Position numbers and translations under genes: made by a program. A model generated the notes under the pieces. It was not told the DNA's origin and ran no database searches. It saw only the letters and a list, made by a program, of their open reading frames with translations. Positions 35,436 to 46,125 of a DNA stretch of 64,000 bases are shown here, piece after piece (positions within the stretch are counted from its first letter, which is position 1; every line of letters starts with the position of its first letter). The DNA is from Mesoplasma chauliocola (lineage in GTDB: Bacteria; Bacillota_I; Bacilli_A; Mycoplasmatales; Mycoplasmataceae): the NCBI RefSeq assembly GCF_002290085.1, contig NZ_CP023173.1, forward strand, positions 522,501 through 586,500, in the 5' to 3' direction.

Positions 35436-36788
35436 TTACTTCGCTAATTTTGTTATTGCTTTTGCATAAATTTTAATCATTTTTTTCAATTCTTCAATAG
35501 TTGCATATTCATTATAATCATGCATTGGTGAATCTTCTAAACTCATAACAGCGCCAAATGCAATTAAGTTAGGCATTGTTTTAGCGTAAGTCCCTCCACC
35601 CATTGCTTGGGGTTGACTAATCAAATCTCCTGTAATTTCTTGATAAACTTGCATAATATTTTTAACAACTTCACCATCTTTTGGGAAATATACAGCATCT
35701 TCAATTCTTTGCTTAGCATGTTCCAATCCATATTTATTAAAGGCCTGTTCAATAATTGGGAAGAACTTTTCCTTAGGTTCTGATAAAACAGGAATTCTAA
35801 AGTTAAACGTGAACATTCCTTTATTATCTTTAATATCAATGATTCCAATATTTTGAGTCAAATCACCAGTTTCATCAGCAATATTTTTGAAAATATTAGA
35901 CATATTAAAGTTTAAGTGTGCTTCTTTGGCAATAAATTGAATTAAAGGGTGTTTAAATCCTAATTTATCCATCACAAATGCTAAATGAGAAACTGCATTA
36001 ACTCCAACATGAGGAGTTGATGCATGTCCTGGTTTTCCTTTAACAATTAACAATTCATTATCAATTGATGTATGAATATCTTTCATTGCATCTAATTCAT
36101 TTTTAATTTCATTGATTCTTGGTCCTTTATAAGTAACCTTATCACAAATCATGTTATATGCTTCTCCACCTTTAATTTCAAAATCACAAGGTACATTTGC
36201 GATTACATCCATATTATTAATTCACTTTTCTGCATAAACACAAGGAAATAATCCATCTGGAACGTAACCAGCAGATGCAATACCATGATCTGCTACATAT
36301 TTTTCCATACATTCTCAAGTTGTTTCTTCACTTAAACCAAATATCATTCTAATTTTGTAGTTCTCTGATTTTCATCCATTGTCTTTTAAGTATTTTAATG
36401 CATAAAGATTCATCATAGTTGGTCCTTTATCATCAATGCTTCCACGTCCAATCAATTTACCATCTTTTTCAATTGGTTCAAATGGGTTTGTAACTCATTC
36501 TGACATATCTCCAGCAGGCACAACATCTAAATGACAAAGAATTACATATAATTCTTTTCCCTCACCATATTCTAAAAATCCATATTTATTTGTTTCATCT
36601 CGATATGTTTCAAAACCTAATTCGTTTGCTAAGTTAATAATATAGTCTAATGCATCATTAACTCCTTTTCCAAATGGCATATTCCCAATAGGTTCAGCTA
36701 GTACTGAAGGAATACTAATTAACTCTTTTGTTTTTTCTAATGCTTCATTAAAGTATTTATCTAATAATAATTTATTGTTAATTTCCAT
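35436..36788 (-). CDS. pepV: dipeptidase PepV (M20 metallopeptidase)
   Basis: Cytoplasmic zinc dipeptidase that cleaves imported dipeptides. The 450-residue protein has the M20 motifs in order: LCHLDVVPAGD (His ligand and Asp), GRGSIDDKGP (bridging Asp), FGLSEETTWEC (Glu pair), the YVPDGLFP ligand, and near the end PMHDYNEYATIEELKKM (last His). A lid domain lies between. TGA codons are read as Trp. AAGGAG precedes the ATG. The length is close to lactococcal PepV (about 470). It follows the J-domain gene by 10 nt and is probably cotranscribed with it. Confidence 0.94.
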
Positions 36789-36798
36789 AATATTCTCC

Positions 36799-37704
36799 TT
36801 AATTAACTTTGTTAATTGATTTTAAAAATTGATATGCTCGATTAATTTCAACCATCTTATCTTTTGCTTCGGGTGTTTTATTCTTATCAGGATGATAAGT
36901 CATCGCTAATTTACGATATTGCTTTTTAATTTCATCACTTGTAGCTTTTGGTGAGACACCTAAAGTTTGATATGCTCAGTTAATGTCACTGAACTGATCT
37001 GACATTCTGCTTTGTTTTTGTTGTTGATGTGTATATTGATTGTATTGACTTTGTGTATTTTGATGAGTTTGTTGATAAACTCCTGATTGCTTAAATAATT
37101 CATTAATTAAATCAGCAATTGCTTTTGTTATTCAAGATTGCATTGTTGATATTTGACTATTTACATCTAAAAGATTTTCCCCTTTTAAAAAATCTATTTT
37201 AGCTTTTAAAATTCTTGGCACAAACCCTTGACTCATTATTTTCATATATATATTTAATGATTCATTGTAAAACTTCATCAAAAAATTTCTATTTTCATAT
37301 GTATCTTCTAAACCAGTTTGATCAAAAGCTTTTAATAATTTCCTTTGTTCAACTAGTCAAAAGTTTAGCAATTTTGATTGTGCATCACTTAGTTCTTTAA
37401 TAACATCATTTGTAGTTGTAAAAGAAAAACTATTATTAACTAAATATTCTTTTGTATTTATAAATTCTGAATTAAAAGGAAATTCCTCAAAGTGTTCATA
37501 ATAGTTGTATTTATCAACTAATACTGTTCTTTTAGTATTGCGCATTCATACTTTACGATTAGTGTTTAATAACTCTTCGTTCTTTTTAATTTGTGTATCA
37601 ACTGATTCAATTCTATTTTTTTTAAAAGTTAATAAAAACGTAATTGAACCTATTATAAAAATTGCGATAATTATACAAAGTATAATAATTAACATTTTAA
37701 CCAT
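36799..37704 (-). CDS. membrane-anchored protein with C-terminal J domain
   Basis: A 301-residue protein. Residues 4-27 ([21 protein letters not shown]) form one membrane segment; a roughly 180-residue cytoplasmic helical part follows, then a Gln-rich linker and a J domain at the very end (residues about 235-300) with [21 protein letters not shown], the intact MTYHPDKN (HPD) and INRAYQFL. It should recruit DnaK to the membrane. It lacks the zinc and substrate domains of DnaJ. The ATG at 37702-37704 has GAGGTAG; an in-frame ATG further up is less likely. Mollicutes have several such J proteins. Confidence 0.85.
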
Positions 37705-37745
37705 AACTACCTCTTTCAAACATTTATAATATTTTAACAAAATAA

Positions 37746-37776
37746 CAAAAAAAATTAGTCGATACAATCGACTAAT
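37746..37776 (-). terminator. rho-independent terminator after rpmA
   Basis: Perfect 10-bp stem ATTAGTCGAT / ATCGACTAAT with a 3-nt loop and a long T run on the minus strand. Confidence 0.9.
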
Positions 37777-37794
37777 TAATTATTTATGAATTTA

Positions 37795-38082
37795 TTATTC
37801 AGCAGCAGGTACAACTTTAACTCTTGTACGCCCTTTTCCGAATTTTTCATATTTAACAGTTCCTGATACTAAAGCAAATAAAGTATCATCTCCACCACGA
37901 CCTACATTTTGACCTGGGTGAATTTTTGTTCCTCTTTGTCTAAAGATGATTGAACCTGCGTTTGCAAATTGTCCATCAGCTTTTTTAGCTCCTAAACGTT
38001 TTGATTCTGAGTCACGGCCGTTTTTAGTTGAACCTACTCCTTTTTTAGAAGCGAAGAATTGTAAATTTAATATAAAACGCAT
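37795..38082 (-). CDS. rpmA: ribosomal protein bL27 with cleavable N-terminal extension
   Basis: A 95-residue component of the large subunit near the peptidyl-transferase centre. The sequence opens with [19 protein letters not shown]: the LNLQFFA motif is the known Prp cleavage site, so the mature protein begins at about Ala11. The rest ([35 protein letters not shown]) is conserved L27. It closes the rplU-prp-rpmA operon and ends before a strong terminator. No TGA codons are used. Confidence 0.97.
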   Translation of the reverse strand: MRFILNLQFFASKKGVGSTKNGRDSESKRLGAKKADGQFANAGSIIFRQRGTKIHPGQNVGRGGDDTLFALVSGTVKYEKFGKGRTRVKVVPAAE

Positions 38083-38083
38083 A

Positions 38084-38398
38084 TTAGCATACCTCCATAA
38101 TTTCTATAAATTGTTTGTATTGTGATTGAATTGTTGATAATTGAACTTTCAACATTTTTAACATTATTTGTAAAGATTGATTTTCACTGTTTTGACTTTT
38201 AATAATAATTTTATTTTCTAAAACGTTTAAATCTGCATCTTTGTTAAAGTGAATATCCAAAGCGTTTAATGCTCCAAAAACTATTCCTGAAACAGCTGCA
38301 CACACAAGATCTTGTCCATAAGGTCCTGATTCAGCATGTCCTGATATTTCAAATTGTTTAATATATTCACCCTCATGTTTAATTTTGACTTTAATCAT
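38084..38398 (-). CDS. prp: ribosomal-processing cysteine protease Prp
   Basis: Removes the N-terminal extension of L27 before ribosome assembly. The 104-residue protein contains the catalytic His in [15 protein letters not shown] and the catalytic Cys in [17 protein letters not shown], as in the YsxB/Prp family. It lies between rplU (3 nt upstream) and rpmA (1 nt downstream), the conserved Firmicutes order. The extension motif in rpmA supports the assignment. Confidence 0.95.
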   Translation of the reverse strand: MIKVKIKHEGEYIKQFEISGHAESGPYGQDLVCAAVSGIVFGALNALDIHFNKDADLNVLENKIIIKSQNSENQSLQIMLKMLKVQLSTIQSQYKQFIEIMEVC

Positions 38399-38401
38399 AA
38401 A

Positions 38402-38701
38402 TTAAGCTTCAATTTTTTCAATTTTTACTTTTGTATATGGTTGTCTATGACCATAAACTTTATTAACATTTTTCTTTGGGTGGTATCTAACTACACGAAT
38501 TTTTTTACCTTTACCTTGTTTAACAATTGTACCGATAACTTTAGCACCTTCTACTAATGGGCTTCCGAATTTTCCATCAACCATTAATACTTCGTCAAAA
38601 GTAACTTCAGTGTTTAATTCACCATTTACTTTTTCGATAAAGATTTCCATTCCAGCTTCAACTTTAATTTGTTTTCCACCTGTTTTTATAATTGCGAACA
38701 T
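38402..38701 (-). CDS. rplU: ribosomal protein bL21
   Basis: A 99-residue large-subunit protein beginning [18 protein letters not shown], followed by [20 protein letters not shown] and [32 protein letters not shown]. An in-frame upstream ATG would add ten residues, but GGAGG sits directly before the chosen ATG at 38699-38701. It is the first gene of rplU-prp-rpmA and is preceded by a structured leader. Confidence 0.97.
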   Translation of the reverse strand: MFAIIKTGGKQIKVEAGMEIFIEKVNGELNTEVTFDEVLMVDGKFGSPLVEGAKVIGTIVKQGKGKKIRVVRYHPKKNVNKVYGHRQPYTKVKIEKIEA

Positions 38702-38800
38702 ATTTATCCTCCAGTCTAGACTCGCCTTCATACGTGAGATGTATATCTGCTTAAATACGTATTAGATAAGAGCGGTTGAAACTTGATTTCAACATTTAAA
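38702..38800 (-). promoter_or_regulatory. candidate L21 leader (ribosomal autoregulation)
   Basis: The roughly 100-nt leader of rplU is more GC-rich than its surroundings and has possible long-range pairing, for example TACGT (near 38757) with ACGTA (near 38734), just before GGCGAGTCTAGACTGGAGG. L21 leaders are known in Firmicutes. Consensus identity could not be confirmed by eye. Confidence 0.5.
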
Positions 38801-38864
38801 TGATACTACAAACCAATTTATAATTCAACTAAAGAGTTTAACTAAATCATGTTACTTGATTGTT

Positions 38865-39257
38865 TTAACCAAAAAACTTATTAAATACAACATCTTTAGC
38901 TATATTAGCATCTAAAGTAGTGTTAACAGGTTGTAGTATTTCTAAATTATTATTTTGATTAATCACACTATTATCAAATGATTTCATAGTTTCTAGTTTA
39001 ATGACATTATCTGAAATATTATTATTAGCACTTAACTTAACAGAAGTTGTATCATCAAATTCAAAACTTGAATTACCTATTTTAAACTTTGCTTTATCAT
39101 GACCTTTAGCAGCTTCTATATAAGCAAATGGTAACATTGCTACATCAATAATAAAATCTCCTGTTTTACCAATAATAGAACCTATTCCATTTAATAAAGC
39201 TCCTGAAGCAGCCCCACCTTTTATATCTTTTAATTTATCAACTTTTAGTTTTTGCAT
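38865..39257 (-). CDS. double-glycine leader peptide, bacteriocin-like precursor
   Basis: A 130-residue protein that opens MQKLKVDKLKDIKGG followed by AASGALLNGIGSIIGK. The 15-residue leader with Leu/Ile spacing and GG at the end matches the class II bacteriocin/peptide leader cleaved by C39-peptidase ABC exporters, and a Gly/Ala-rich stretch follows as in many such peptides. The remainder (residues 45-130) is hydrophilic. The size is larger than typical bacteriocins. No C39-domain exporter is found in the window; the ABC exporters at 3246 and 23983-27652 lack one. AGAGGTAATT precedes the ATG. It is 65 nt after the gene at 39323. Confidence 0.65.
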   Translation of the reverse strand: MQKLKVDKLKDIKGGAASGALLNGIGSIIGKTGDFIIDVAMLPFAYIEAAKGHDKAKFKIGNSSFEFDDTTSVKLSANNNISDNVIKLETMKSFDNSVINQNNNLEILQPVNTTLDANIAKDVVFNKFFG

Positions 39258-39322
39258 AATTACCTCTTTTCTAACTTCATATTGTTATTACAAAATAAAA
39301 TCAAAAAATTAATAAAAAATAA

Positions 39323-39904
39323 TTATTTATTAAAATTATAGTTAATTAGCATCTCTTCATCTTCTATTTTAGTATTAATATCTTCTCTAAATAAAATTTC
39401 ATTTTTTCAATAACCATTATAAGGTTCTAACATATATGAAAAGATCTGATCAATTAATTCATACATTATCTTTTCATCAACAGTAGTCTGATATGCTTGT
39501 ACTAGCTTAAATAATTTTTTATCTTTTACTTGCATCATATCAAATGCAAGTTTAAACTTACCTGATTGTATTGCTCTAGTTAATATATAAAAATCCATAA
39601 ATGTAATAAAGCTAACATTAAATAAATACTTAGTAGTTAAATCATTAGTATTTAATCTTTTAAATAACTTATATTTTAAATGAGTAAACTTATAACGGTA
39701 TTTATCTATTAGCAATTGATTATTAATAACTTTTTTATGATGTTTAATAAAATAATCTAATGCTTGATTAACTTCATTATTAGTATCATAAATAATAACT
39801 CCATTTAAATGCATTAAATCAAAAACATTATTAGTTTGTAAATAAAACTGATCAATTGTTTTAATCATACAATCAACAGGAATATCATTAACATAAAAAT
39901 GCAT
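39323..39904 (-). CDS. truncated nucleotidyltransferase-like protein
   Basis: A 193-residue ORF from the ATG at 39904. The coding signal extends upstream to about 39957 (WLTIVLNKPITSNITG in the same frame), but there is no ATG; a good AGGAG and ATG at 39960 are one frame off, so a 1-nt indel is probable. HFYVNDIPVDCMIKTIDQF and IIYDTNNEVNQALDYF resemble the strands after the GS..SDID motif of small nucleotidyltransferases, and the C-terminal helices resemble a HEPN-like partner; the catalytic GS/DxD part itself is missing. The assignment is tentative. It could be a fragment of a tRNA-nucleotidyl or toxin-type enzyme. Confidence 0.45.
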
Positions 39905-40033
39905 ACCTGTAATATTTGATGTAATAGGCTTATTTAAAACAATTGTTAATCATATATACTCCTTTTTTAATTTAATAAATTATTATATTTTAACATAAAT
40001 AGTTTATGTTAGTTTGAATAAATAGTTAACTAA

Positions 40034-41446
40034 TTAGTTAGAATATTTATCTGAAATTATTGAGTATGAGAAGATAGAAAGGTTATTAGTTTTTTGTTCT
40101 GCTTCTGTTACATTTAATTTAATACTTCCAGAATATTTAGATTGATCATTATTAGGTTCTAAAAAGAAATCATTGTTTTCTTGTTTAACAGTTAATTGTG
40201 TTCTATCTAAAATAGCTGAAGAATTTTGATCAATTACACCATCTAATATATCATCTATTATAGTTTCAGAATTAATATCAAGAACTGTGATTGATGTAAT
40301 TAAATTTAATTCGCTTAATTCTATTTTTTCATTTTTTTGAGTTAATTTAAAAGTTCCTGTAATAGGTTCAGTTTTATCCAATTCATATCCAGTTTTAGCA
40401 GTTAACACAACTGAATATGTACCATTTTCAACTTTCTCACTAGAAGCTTCACCTGTAGTTGTAATAACTCCAGTAACTTGATCTTTTCAAGCATCACTTG
40501 CTAAAACATTTTGAATTGCTGTTTGAGCATCTTCTTTTGTAGCATAAGTAACACCATCATCATTTACAACCGCTTTAATTGCATTATTAACTGCATCAGT
40601 TAAAACTGTTATATCTGCTTTAGTTAAATCAAAAGTTCCTGCAATAGTTTTTTCACCACTTAATTGGTGTCCTTCTTTTGCTGTTAAAACAACTGAATAT
40701 TTACCTTGAACAACTTCAGTTTCTGAAGCCATTCCTTCAACACTAATAACTCCAGTAACTTGATCTTTTCAAGCATCACTTGCCAAAACATTTTGAATTG
40801 CTGTTTGAGCATCTTCTTTTGTAGCATAATTAACACCATCAGCATTTACAACCGCTTTAATTGCATTATTAACTGCATCAGTTTAAACTGTTATATCTGC
40901 TTTAGTTAAATCAAAAGTTCCTGCAATAGTTTTTTCACCACTTAATTGGTGTCCTTCTTTTGCTGTTAAAACAACTGAATATTTACCTTGAACAACTTCA
41001 GTTTCTGAAGCCATTCCTTCAACACTAATAACTCCAGTAACTTGATCTTTTCAAGCATCACTTGCCAAAACATTTTGAATTGCTGTTTGAGCATCTTCTT
41101 TTGTAGCATAATTAACACCATCAGCATTTACAACCGCTTTAATTGCATTATTAACTGCATCAGTTTAAACTGTTATATCTGCTTTAGTTAAATCAAAAGT
41201 TCCTGCAATAGTTTTTTCACCACTTAATTGGTGTCCTTCTTTTGCTGTTAAAACAACTGAATATTTACCTTGAACAACTTCAGTTTCTGAAGCCATTCCT
41301 TCAACACTAATAACTCCAGTAACTTGATCTTTTCAAGCATCACTTGCCAAAACATTTTGAATTGCTGTTTGAGCATCTTCTTTTGTAGCATAATTAACAC
41401 CATCAGCATTTACAACCGCTTTAATTGCATTATTAACTGCATCAGT
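40034..41446 (-). pseudogene. C-terminal part of surface protein cut off by repeated stops
   Basis: In frame with the surface protein 41447-44887 but separated from it by a TAA. Identical TAA codons lie at 41447, 41165 and 40883, each at the same place in a 282-nt repeat; the last repeat (40601) has TTA at that site. Beyond it the frame runs to a TAA at 40034 through a unique C-terminus (IELSELNLITSITVLD ... SYSIISDKYSN). The intact ancestor would have been about 1617 residues. Confidence 0.85.
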
Positions 41447-43140
41447 TTAAACTGTTATATCTGCTTTAGTTAAATCAAAAGTTCCTGCAATAGTTTTTTC
41501 ACCACTTAATTGGTGTCCTTCTTTTGCTGTTAAAACAACTGAATATTTACCTTGAACAACTTCAGTTTCTGAAGCCATTCCTTCAACACTAATAACTCCA
41601 GTAACTTGATCTTTTCAAGCATCACTTGCAAAAACATTTTGAATTGCTGTTTGAGCATCTTCTTTTGTAGCATAAGTAACACCATCAGCATTTACAACCG
41701 CTTTAATTGCATTATTAACTGCATCAGTTGAAACTATTTTATTTAATTGAGTTAATTCAAAATTTCCTGTAATAGCATCAGTTTTATCCAATTCATATCC
41801 ATTTTTAGCAGTTAACACAACTGAATATGTACCATTTTCAACTTTCTCACTAGAAGCTTCACCTGTAGTTGTAATAACTCCAGTAACTTGATCTTTTCAA
41901 GCATCACTTGCAAAAACATTTTGAATTGCTGTTTGAGCATCTTCTTTTGTAGCATAAGTAACACCATCAGCATTTACAACCGCTTTAATTGCATTATTAA
42001 CTGCATCAGTTGAAACTATTTTATTTAATTGAGTTAATTCAAAATTTCCTGTAATAGCATCAGTTTTATCCAATTCATATCCATTTTTAGCAGTTAACAC
42101 AACTGAATATGTACCATTTTCAACTTTCTCACTAGAAGCTTCACCTGTAGTTGTAATAACTCCAGTAACTTGATCTTTTCAAGCATCACTTGCAAAAACA
42201 TTTTGAATTGCTGTTTGAGCATCTTCTTTTGTAGCATAAGTAACACCATCAGCATTTACAACCGCTTTAATTGCATTATTAACTGCATCAGTTGAAACTA
42301 TTTTATTTAATTGAGTTAATTCAAAATTTCCTGTAATAGCATCAGTTTTATCCAATTCATATCCATTTTTAGCAGTTAACACAACTGAATATGTACCATT
42401 TTCAACTTTCTCACTAGAAGCTTCACCTGTAGTTGTAATAACTCCAGTAACTTGATCTTTTCAAGCATCACTTGCAAAAACATTTTGAATTGCTGTTTGA
42501 GCATCTTCTTTTGTAGCATAAGTAACACCATCAGCATTTACAACCGCTTTAATTGCATTATTAACTGCATCAGTTGAAACTATTTTATTTAATTGAGTTA
42601 ATTCAAAATTTCCTGTAATAGCATCAGTTTTATCCAATTCATATCCATTTTTAGCAGTTAACACAACTGAATATGTACCATTTTCAACTTTCTCACTAGA
42701 AGCTTCACCTGTAGTTGTAATAACTCCAGTAACTTGATCTTTTCAAGCATCACTTGCAAAAACATTTTGAATTGCTGTTTGAGCATCTTCTTTTGTAGCA
42801 TAAGTAACACCATCAGCATTTACAACCGCTTTAATTGCATTATTAACTGCATCAGTTGAAACTATTTTATTTAATTGAGTTAATTCAAAATTTCCTGTAA
42901 TAGCATCAGTTTTATCCAATTCATATCCATTTTTAGCAGTTAACACAACTGAATATGTACCATTTTCAACTTTCTCACTAGAAGCTTCACCTGTAGTTGT
43001 AACAACTCCAGTAACTTGATCTTTTCAAGCATCACTTAATAAAACTCCTTCAATCGCTGATTTAGCTTCTTCTTTTGTAGCATAAGTAACATTTGTAGCA
43101 TTTACAACTGCTTTAATCGCAGCATTAACTGCATCAGTTG
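40503..43140 (-). repeat. 282-nt tandem repeats (about ten units)
   Basis: Corresponding positions recur every 282 nt: 40601, 40883, 41165, 41447, 41729, 42011, 42293, 42575, 42857 and a diverged 43139. Each unit encodes 94 residues with DAVNNAIKAVVNADGVTYAT and KDQVTGVI. Five central units (type A, TTTGEASSEKVENG) are near-identical; four units (type B, ISVEGMASETEVVQGKYS) differ in the second half. Confidence 0.95.
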
Positions 43141-44887
43141 AAACTGTTATATCTGATCCAACTTTAGCTTTTACACTAAAATCATTTTTTCCTTCAATTA
43201 CATAATTTTCTTTAAGTTTAACAGTAAATTTAATTGTTTCATCACTTCAGTCTTTTGATATTTCTTTTGGATAAATAACACTAGCAACACCAGTAACAGC
43301 TCTTATTACTGCATTTGTAATATCTTCTTGAGCTGCTTCAATTGTTGCATATGGTTTTCCGTTAACAGCAAATTCAGCTGCTGTTTGAATATCACTAGCT
43401 AAAACTTTATATGATTTTCAAGTATGAGTTAAAGTCACATCTCCTGTATAAACAAAATCATTTGAATCAGTAGAATTACCAATAAATTTTCATTCTTTTG
43501 AATGCTTAACAACATTTGGATTGTCTTCTTTTAATATATTTGCTTCTTCAACAATAATTTGGTTATCACCATATTTAGTGTTAACAGCATCTTGTAATGC
43601 CGTTTGAGTTCATGCTTTTTCTTCATAATCCTTAACATTTAAAATCTCTTGTAAACCAGTTCTAATAGTACTTATATTAGCAGTAACTTTATAATCATGA
43701 GTAACTTTAAGTTCTCCTTGATATTGTTTGTCGTTTTGACTTGAACCTTGACCTTTAATAACAAATTTCTCTGTTTTTTTACCTAGTTCAGAATTATCAA
43801 AAGTATTAGTTGAATTATCATCTACAGTAACAACAAATTCATCAGAACCATATTTAGTTTTTAATTCAGTTTGTAGTCCATCAACAGTTCAAGCTTTATC
43901 TTTGTATTCATCTTTTTTTATTAATGCTTCAATATCAGATTTAAATGTGTCATCATTTGCAATATCTATTCTTGACATTAAATTAACAGTAACTTCTACT
44001 ATATTAGTTGCTTGTTCTAAAACATAACCAGTTGATAATTTTAAAGTAACTGTGAAACTTGATTTATCACCTACAACAGATTTATTATATACAGCCTCAG
44101 CTTCTTTAATACCTTTAATTCCTGTTGGTTCTGCATCACTTGCTGCTTCTTTATAAGCAAAAGCTGCTTCAATAGTTGATTTAGCTTCTTCTTTATTATT
44201 AAATTTAGCATGGTTTGCTAAATTAGTAACAACAGTATTTATTTGATCATTGCTAATTACAGTTTGTTTTGTATATGTATGAGTTAATGTTATTTCGCCT
44301 TTATACTTTAATGTATTTTGTGGGTCTGTTGTTGCATTACCTTTAAATGTAAATTCAGCTTTTTTCTTTGTTTCACCAGTATAGTTATTATCGTCACTAT
44401 AATTCCCACCAGAAACTGTAATTTCACCATCTCCATATTTAGTATTTATCTCTGTTTGTAAAACAGCAACAGTTCATTCATCATGAGATTTACCAACTAG
44501 AATGCTTGTTAGGCTTGATGAAATAGTTGAAATATCTTCAGCTATATTATCTTTTATTTCATAAGTTTGAGTTAATGTTAATTCACCTGTATATTTTTTA
44601 TTATTTGCTTTAAATATAAATTCAGCTTTAGCTATGCTTGTTACTTTAGTATAGTCTTTGAATGAAACTGTAATTTCACCTTGACCGATTTCTTCATCTA
44701 CTTTTTTTTGTAGCTCTGATACTTCTCATCTAGCATCAGTTTTTGAACTTAAAATTGCTTGCAATTTAGATTGCAAGACTATAATATCATTTTGCTTGTT
44801 TTTGTCTGCATTAGCAATTGAAACACCTGCTACAACAACGTTTGTTGTTAACGTTACAACTCCTAATAGTGCTAATAGTTTTTTCAT
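41447..44887 (-). CDS. large repeat-containing surface protein, lipoprotein-17 related
   Basis: A 1146-residue exported protein. The start MKKLLALLGVVTLTTNVVVAG is a signal of the lipoprotein type, but where a lipobox Cys is expected the sequence reads VSIANADK, so it is probably not lipidated. Residues about 30-500 contain several copies of the variable surface lipoprotein domain (GELTLTQTYE, GEITLTHTYTKQT, AWTVDGLQTELKTKYG, PF04200-like). Then follow 94-residue repeats encoded by the 282-nt tandem array, ended by a TAA within a repeat. Many Trp are TGA-coded. GGAGGG precedes the ATG at 44885-44887. Repeat number is expected to vary between strains. Confidence 0.85.
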
Positions 44888-44951
44888 ATAAACCCTCCAT
44901 TTAATTAATTTTTCAAATAATTACTTTAATTTTAGATTAATACTCCAAAAA

Positions 44952-44990
44952 ATACTCTTAAATGGGGAAAATTTTTTCTATTTTAAGTGT
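44952..44990 (-). terminator. terminator-like element near surface gene (copy 1)
   Basis: ACACTTAAAATAG ... ATTTAAGAGT on the minus strand, followed by ATTTTTT, closely resembles the hairpin at 52416-52452. It lies 65 nt upstream of the surface protein start. Confidence 0.5.
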
Positions 44991-44997
44991 GATTTGC

Positions 44998-45034
44998 AAA
45001 AAAAAAAAAAAAGCCAAAAACAATCCTTTTTGAC
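44998..45034 (-). terminator. terminator with 15-T tract after helicase gene
   Basis: The stem GTCAAAAA / TTTTTGGC with a 6-nt loop is followed on the minus strand by 15 T (44998-45012). The homopolymer is also a likely slippage-prone site. Confidence 0.85.
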
Positions 45035-45042
45035 CTTGAAAA

Positions 45043-46125
45043 TTATTCATTAAAAAACGGAAACTTTTCAGATTTTAAATTATTATTACACACTATTCCA
45101 ACACTAAATTTTGCTCTAGTGACTGCTACATAAAATTTACATTTAGTTCGAGGTGATTTAAACATAACATCATTTTCCAAATATTGTTTTATTGGTGGAT
45201 TAGGATAAATTAAAACTCTATCGAAAGTCAAACCTTTTGATTCACCAAAATTCAAGCATCCATATTTTTCTTTGATATTTTTTGTTCTAGAATCATACCT
45301 TAATTGTATTGCTGAATATTTTTCTAAATATATGTCCACGTCTTTTTCTCTAACATAAAAAAATCCAACATGTTCTTCTTTTGTAGTTTGCAAAGATAAA
45401 CATTCCTCATATTCAGGAAATAATTTATTAGCAAATTCACAAATTTTTTGATTATTTCTCCAACTATTTTTAAGCTGCGTTGAATCTATTATGCAACTAT
45501 TAATTGGACATTCTTTTTCAATAAAATCTATAATTTTACCATCTAAGTATTTCTTATTTTTTCTTGCATTATTTGTTGAATACGTAGCTTGTCTTGGATC
45601 ACCAGTTAGTACAATAGAAGTTTTTGTTGCAAATAAAAGTTTGATAATTTCTAAATCATAACCCGCCATATCTTGAACTTCATCTATAAAAATGGTTTCA
45701 AAAATATCTGATATTCTTTCTATTACAGCATTGTCACTTTTTTTATTGCATTCAAAAGTGAAATCCGAAAGTAATTGTAAATACATTCTTTTATCTTTAG
45801 TTAAATAAAAAAATTCTGCGTTTTCTTTTGAATATCTATTTTTAGAATCTTTACTTTTTAGAACATAACCTTTTATTTGCTTATTTAACATTTTCCCTTG
45901 ATAGGGTTTTACTCCATGTTCAATTAAAAAACTATATCAACTTTGAACTTTTATATTTTTAGGAATAATACCATTATTTAATTCTTTAACTTTTTTAATA
46001 ATTTCTTCATTATTTTTTTCTGTGAAAGTAGTTATTAAAATTTTTTTACTTGAATCTAGTGCTTCTTTAACAACTCATGTTGTTTTCCCTGAACCAGCTG
46101 CAGCTATTAAGATTTTGTTATTCAT
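45043..46125 (-). CDS. UvrD/Rep-like SF1 helicase, GajB-like (Gabija)
   Basis: A 360-residue superfamily 1 helicase with all main motifs: I (ILIAAAGSGKTTW, residues about 5-17), Ia (LITTFTEKNNEE), II (IFIDEVQDMAG), III (IVLTGDPRQATYS), IV (KNSWRNNQKICEFA), V (SKGLTFDRVLIYP) and VI (FYVAVTRAKFSVGIV). It is shorter than typical GajB (about 490). Its ATG lies 19 nt inside the end of the OLD-family gene, so both are one operon. The pairing of an OLD/TOPRIM nuclease with an adjacent UvrD-like helicase is the defining layout of Gabija anti-phage systems. The assignment to Gabija rests on motifs and order. Confidence 0.8.

Noticed and set aside
40503..43140. CRISPR-like periodicity.
   Set aside because: The units are 282 nt, contiguous, without spacers and in frame with a protein.
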